In this document: in pieces, positions 7,385 through 8,161 of the stretch
How the letters are laid out: every line of letters starts with the position of its first letter
Numbering within the stretch: the stretch's first letter is position 1
Origin: Bacteroidota bacterium
Lineage (GTDB): Bacteria; Bacteroidota; Ignavibacteria; Tepidaquicellales; Tepidaquicellaceae
DNA: 8,161 nucleotides
Direction of reading: 5' to 3'
Assembly (NCBI GenBank): GCA_023429265.1
Contig: JAEYVS010000138.1
Location: 1-8,161 of the forward strand
The notes under the pieces: generated by a model
Seen by the model: only the letters and a program-made list of their open reading frames with translations
What the model was told of the DNA's origin: nothing
The model's database searches: none
Position numbers and translations under genes: made by a program

Positions 7385-7921
7385 ATGAGAATATACAAGA
7401 AAGTCATATTTCTACCATTAGCTGTATGGTTATTGCTGGGAGCTTTCGGGACTTCAGCATATTCCCAGACAAAGGTTGGATATATTGATTCCAAAAAGAT
7501 CATTGAAGGAATGCAGGAAACCCAGGATGCCAAAACACGGCTAAATAACCTGGTATCCGAGTGGCAAACCGAACTTCAAACGCTTCAAGACAGTCTAAAA
7601 GCGATGAAAGCTGATTATGAGAATAAAAAGCTTATTCTCACCGACCAGCTGAAGCAGCAGATAGAACAGGAAATAACTAACCTCAATACACAAATAGAGC
7701 AATTTAAGGTCGAGAAATTTGGTGAAGGCGGAGAATATTTTCAAAGACAGGTTGAGTTTATGAGGCCTGTACACGATAAGATTTTTTCCGCAATTCAGCA
7801 GGTTGCAAGGGATGAAGATTTTGATTATGTTTTTGATAGGAGCAGCGAAATACTGCTTTTGTATGTAAATGAAAGATACGATATTACAGCGAAAGTACAG
7901 ACTTTGATACAAGGTCCTTAA
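7385..7921 (+). CDS. OmpH/Skp-family periplasmic chaperone (second of two)
   Basis: This is a second Skp-like protein of 178 residues, paralogous to its upstream neighbour. It has a signal peptide (RIYKK start, hydrophobic core 8-21, probable cleavage near AYS at 27), the first strand TKVGYIDSKKIIEGMQET (29-46), a helical coiled-coil region (about 47-140) rich in Gln, Glu and Lys, and a C-terminal segment DFDYVFDRSSEILLLY (145-160). The two proteins align at both ends (VGFVDS with VGYIDS; FVFD with YVFD; FDIT with YDIT) but the coiled-coil parts have diverged. The ATG start is 18 nt after the first copy, with no evident Shine-Dalgarno. Skp acts as a trimer; whether these two form separate or mixed oligomers cannot be read from the sequence. 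Confidence 0.86.
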   Translation: MRIYKKVIFLPLAVWLLLGAFGTSAYSQTKVGYIDSKKIIEGMQETQDAKTRLNNLVSEWQTELQTLQDSLKAMKADYENKKLILTDQLKQQIEQEITNLNTQIEQFKVEKFGEGGEYFQRQVEFMRPVHDKIFSAIQQVARDEDFDYVFDRSSEILLLYVNERYDITAKVQTLIQGP

Positions 7922-7934
7922 AATAAATCTGAAG

Positions 7935-8161
7935 ATGAAAACCAGCGAAATATCGGAAATTCTGGACGCCGACATCGAAGGTGACCCGGAACTCGAGATT
8001 AACAACGTAGCAAAAATAGAATCGGCTAACCCCGACGAAATTACATTCATTTCAAATCCCCTCTACGAAAAATTCTTTGACACAACTAATGCAGGCGCTG
8101 TAATAGTATCGAGGGAATTTAATCCTTCGACCAATAGAAATGACATTACGCTAATTCGCGT
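7935..8161 (+). CDS. lpxD: UDP-3-O-acylglucosamine N-acyltransferase, 3'-truncated by the window edge
   Basis: LpxD adds the second 3-hydroxyacyl chain to UDP-3-O-acyl-glucosamine in the third step of lipid A synthesis, in the cytoplasm. Only the first 75 codons are in the window and the frame is still open at base 8161. The visible part is the N-terminal uridine-binding domain: MKTSEISEILDADIEGDPE at the start, then INNVAKIESANPDEITFIS (about 23-41), then NPLYEKFFDTTNAGAVIVS (42-60). This pattern (GDP-x-L-x-I-x-x-VA, then A-x-P-x-(D/E)-(I/L)-(S/T)-F, then a tail ending AGAVIV) is characteristic of LpxD. The left-handed beta-helix of hexapeptide repeats and the catalytic histidine lie beyond the window. 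The ATG at 7935 follows the second ompH-like gene by 13 nt with no clear Shine-Dalgarno. The ompH/skp to lpxD order is the classical one, which strengthens the call and indicates an LPS-bearing cell. Confidence 0.88.
   Translation, partial: MKTSEISEILDADIEGDPELEINNVAKIESANPDEITFISNPLYEKFFDTTNAGAVIVSREFNPSTNRNDITLIR

Noticed and set aside
7595..8050. 151-codon open frame on the minus strand across ompH-2 and lpxD
   Set aside because: It spans two well-supported + strand genes and their junction; its hydrophobic, Ile/Leu/Phe-rich translation is what the antisense of Lys/Glu/Asp-rich coding DNA gives.
1..8161. Mobile element, CRISPR array, defence system, tRNA or rRNA
   Set aside because: I saw no transposase or integrase, no regularly spaced repeats, no cloverleaf-like sequence and no rRNA-like stretch; the window is filled with core genes in one orientation.

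Overview
The window reads as an ordinary stretch of chromosome from a Gram-negative (diderm) bacterium. All recognisable genes lie on the + strand and all serve core envelope, division, translation or protein-turnover functions. The order uppS, bamA, two tandem ompH/skp-like genes, then lpxD, with nothing between uppS and bamA, together with AT-rich spacers and sparse Shine-Dalgarno sequences, suggests the Bacteroidetes/Chlorobi/Ignavibacteria (FCB) group. Ignavibacteria-like is my best guess. That placement is inference from gene order and protein style, not from a search.

Left block (1-3342): a D-alanine--D-alanine ligase (ddl) whose 5' end lies outside the window, a small FtsB/DivIC-type division protein, an M42-family zinc aminopeptidase whose ATG overlaps the preceding stop codon by one base, and tryptophanyl-tRNA synthetase (trpS, TTG start with a good Shine-Dalgarno). 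Spacings of 10, -1 and 18 nt suggest one transcript joining peptidoglycan precursor synthesis, septation, peptide turnover and tRNA charging.

Gap (3343-3582): 240 bp of AT-rich DNA with no gene that I can support. Near its right end is a perfect TTGACA box followed by AT-rich -10 candidates, so it probably carries the promoter of the next block.

Right block (3583-8161): uppS (TTG start) makes the undecaprenyl lipid carrier. bamA overlaps it by 26 nt and encodes the outer-membrane protein insertase. Two periplasmic Skp/OmpH-like chaperones follow, then the first 75 codons of lpxD (lipid A synthesis), cut by the window edge. Together this is an outer-membrane biogenesis cluster: lipid carrier for wall polymers, the beta-barrel insertion machine, chaperones that deliver its clients, and a lipid A enzyme.

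I found no mobile element, CRISPR array, tRNA, rRNA or phage gene, and no evidence of an undescribed system. The observations worth a second look are small: the TTG starts and their link with Shine-Dalgarno sequences, the T9 tract at the first ompH start, the KMGKT variant in TrpRS, the gene overlaps, and the diverged ompH pair.
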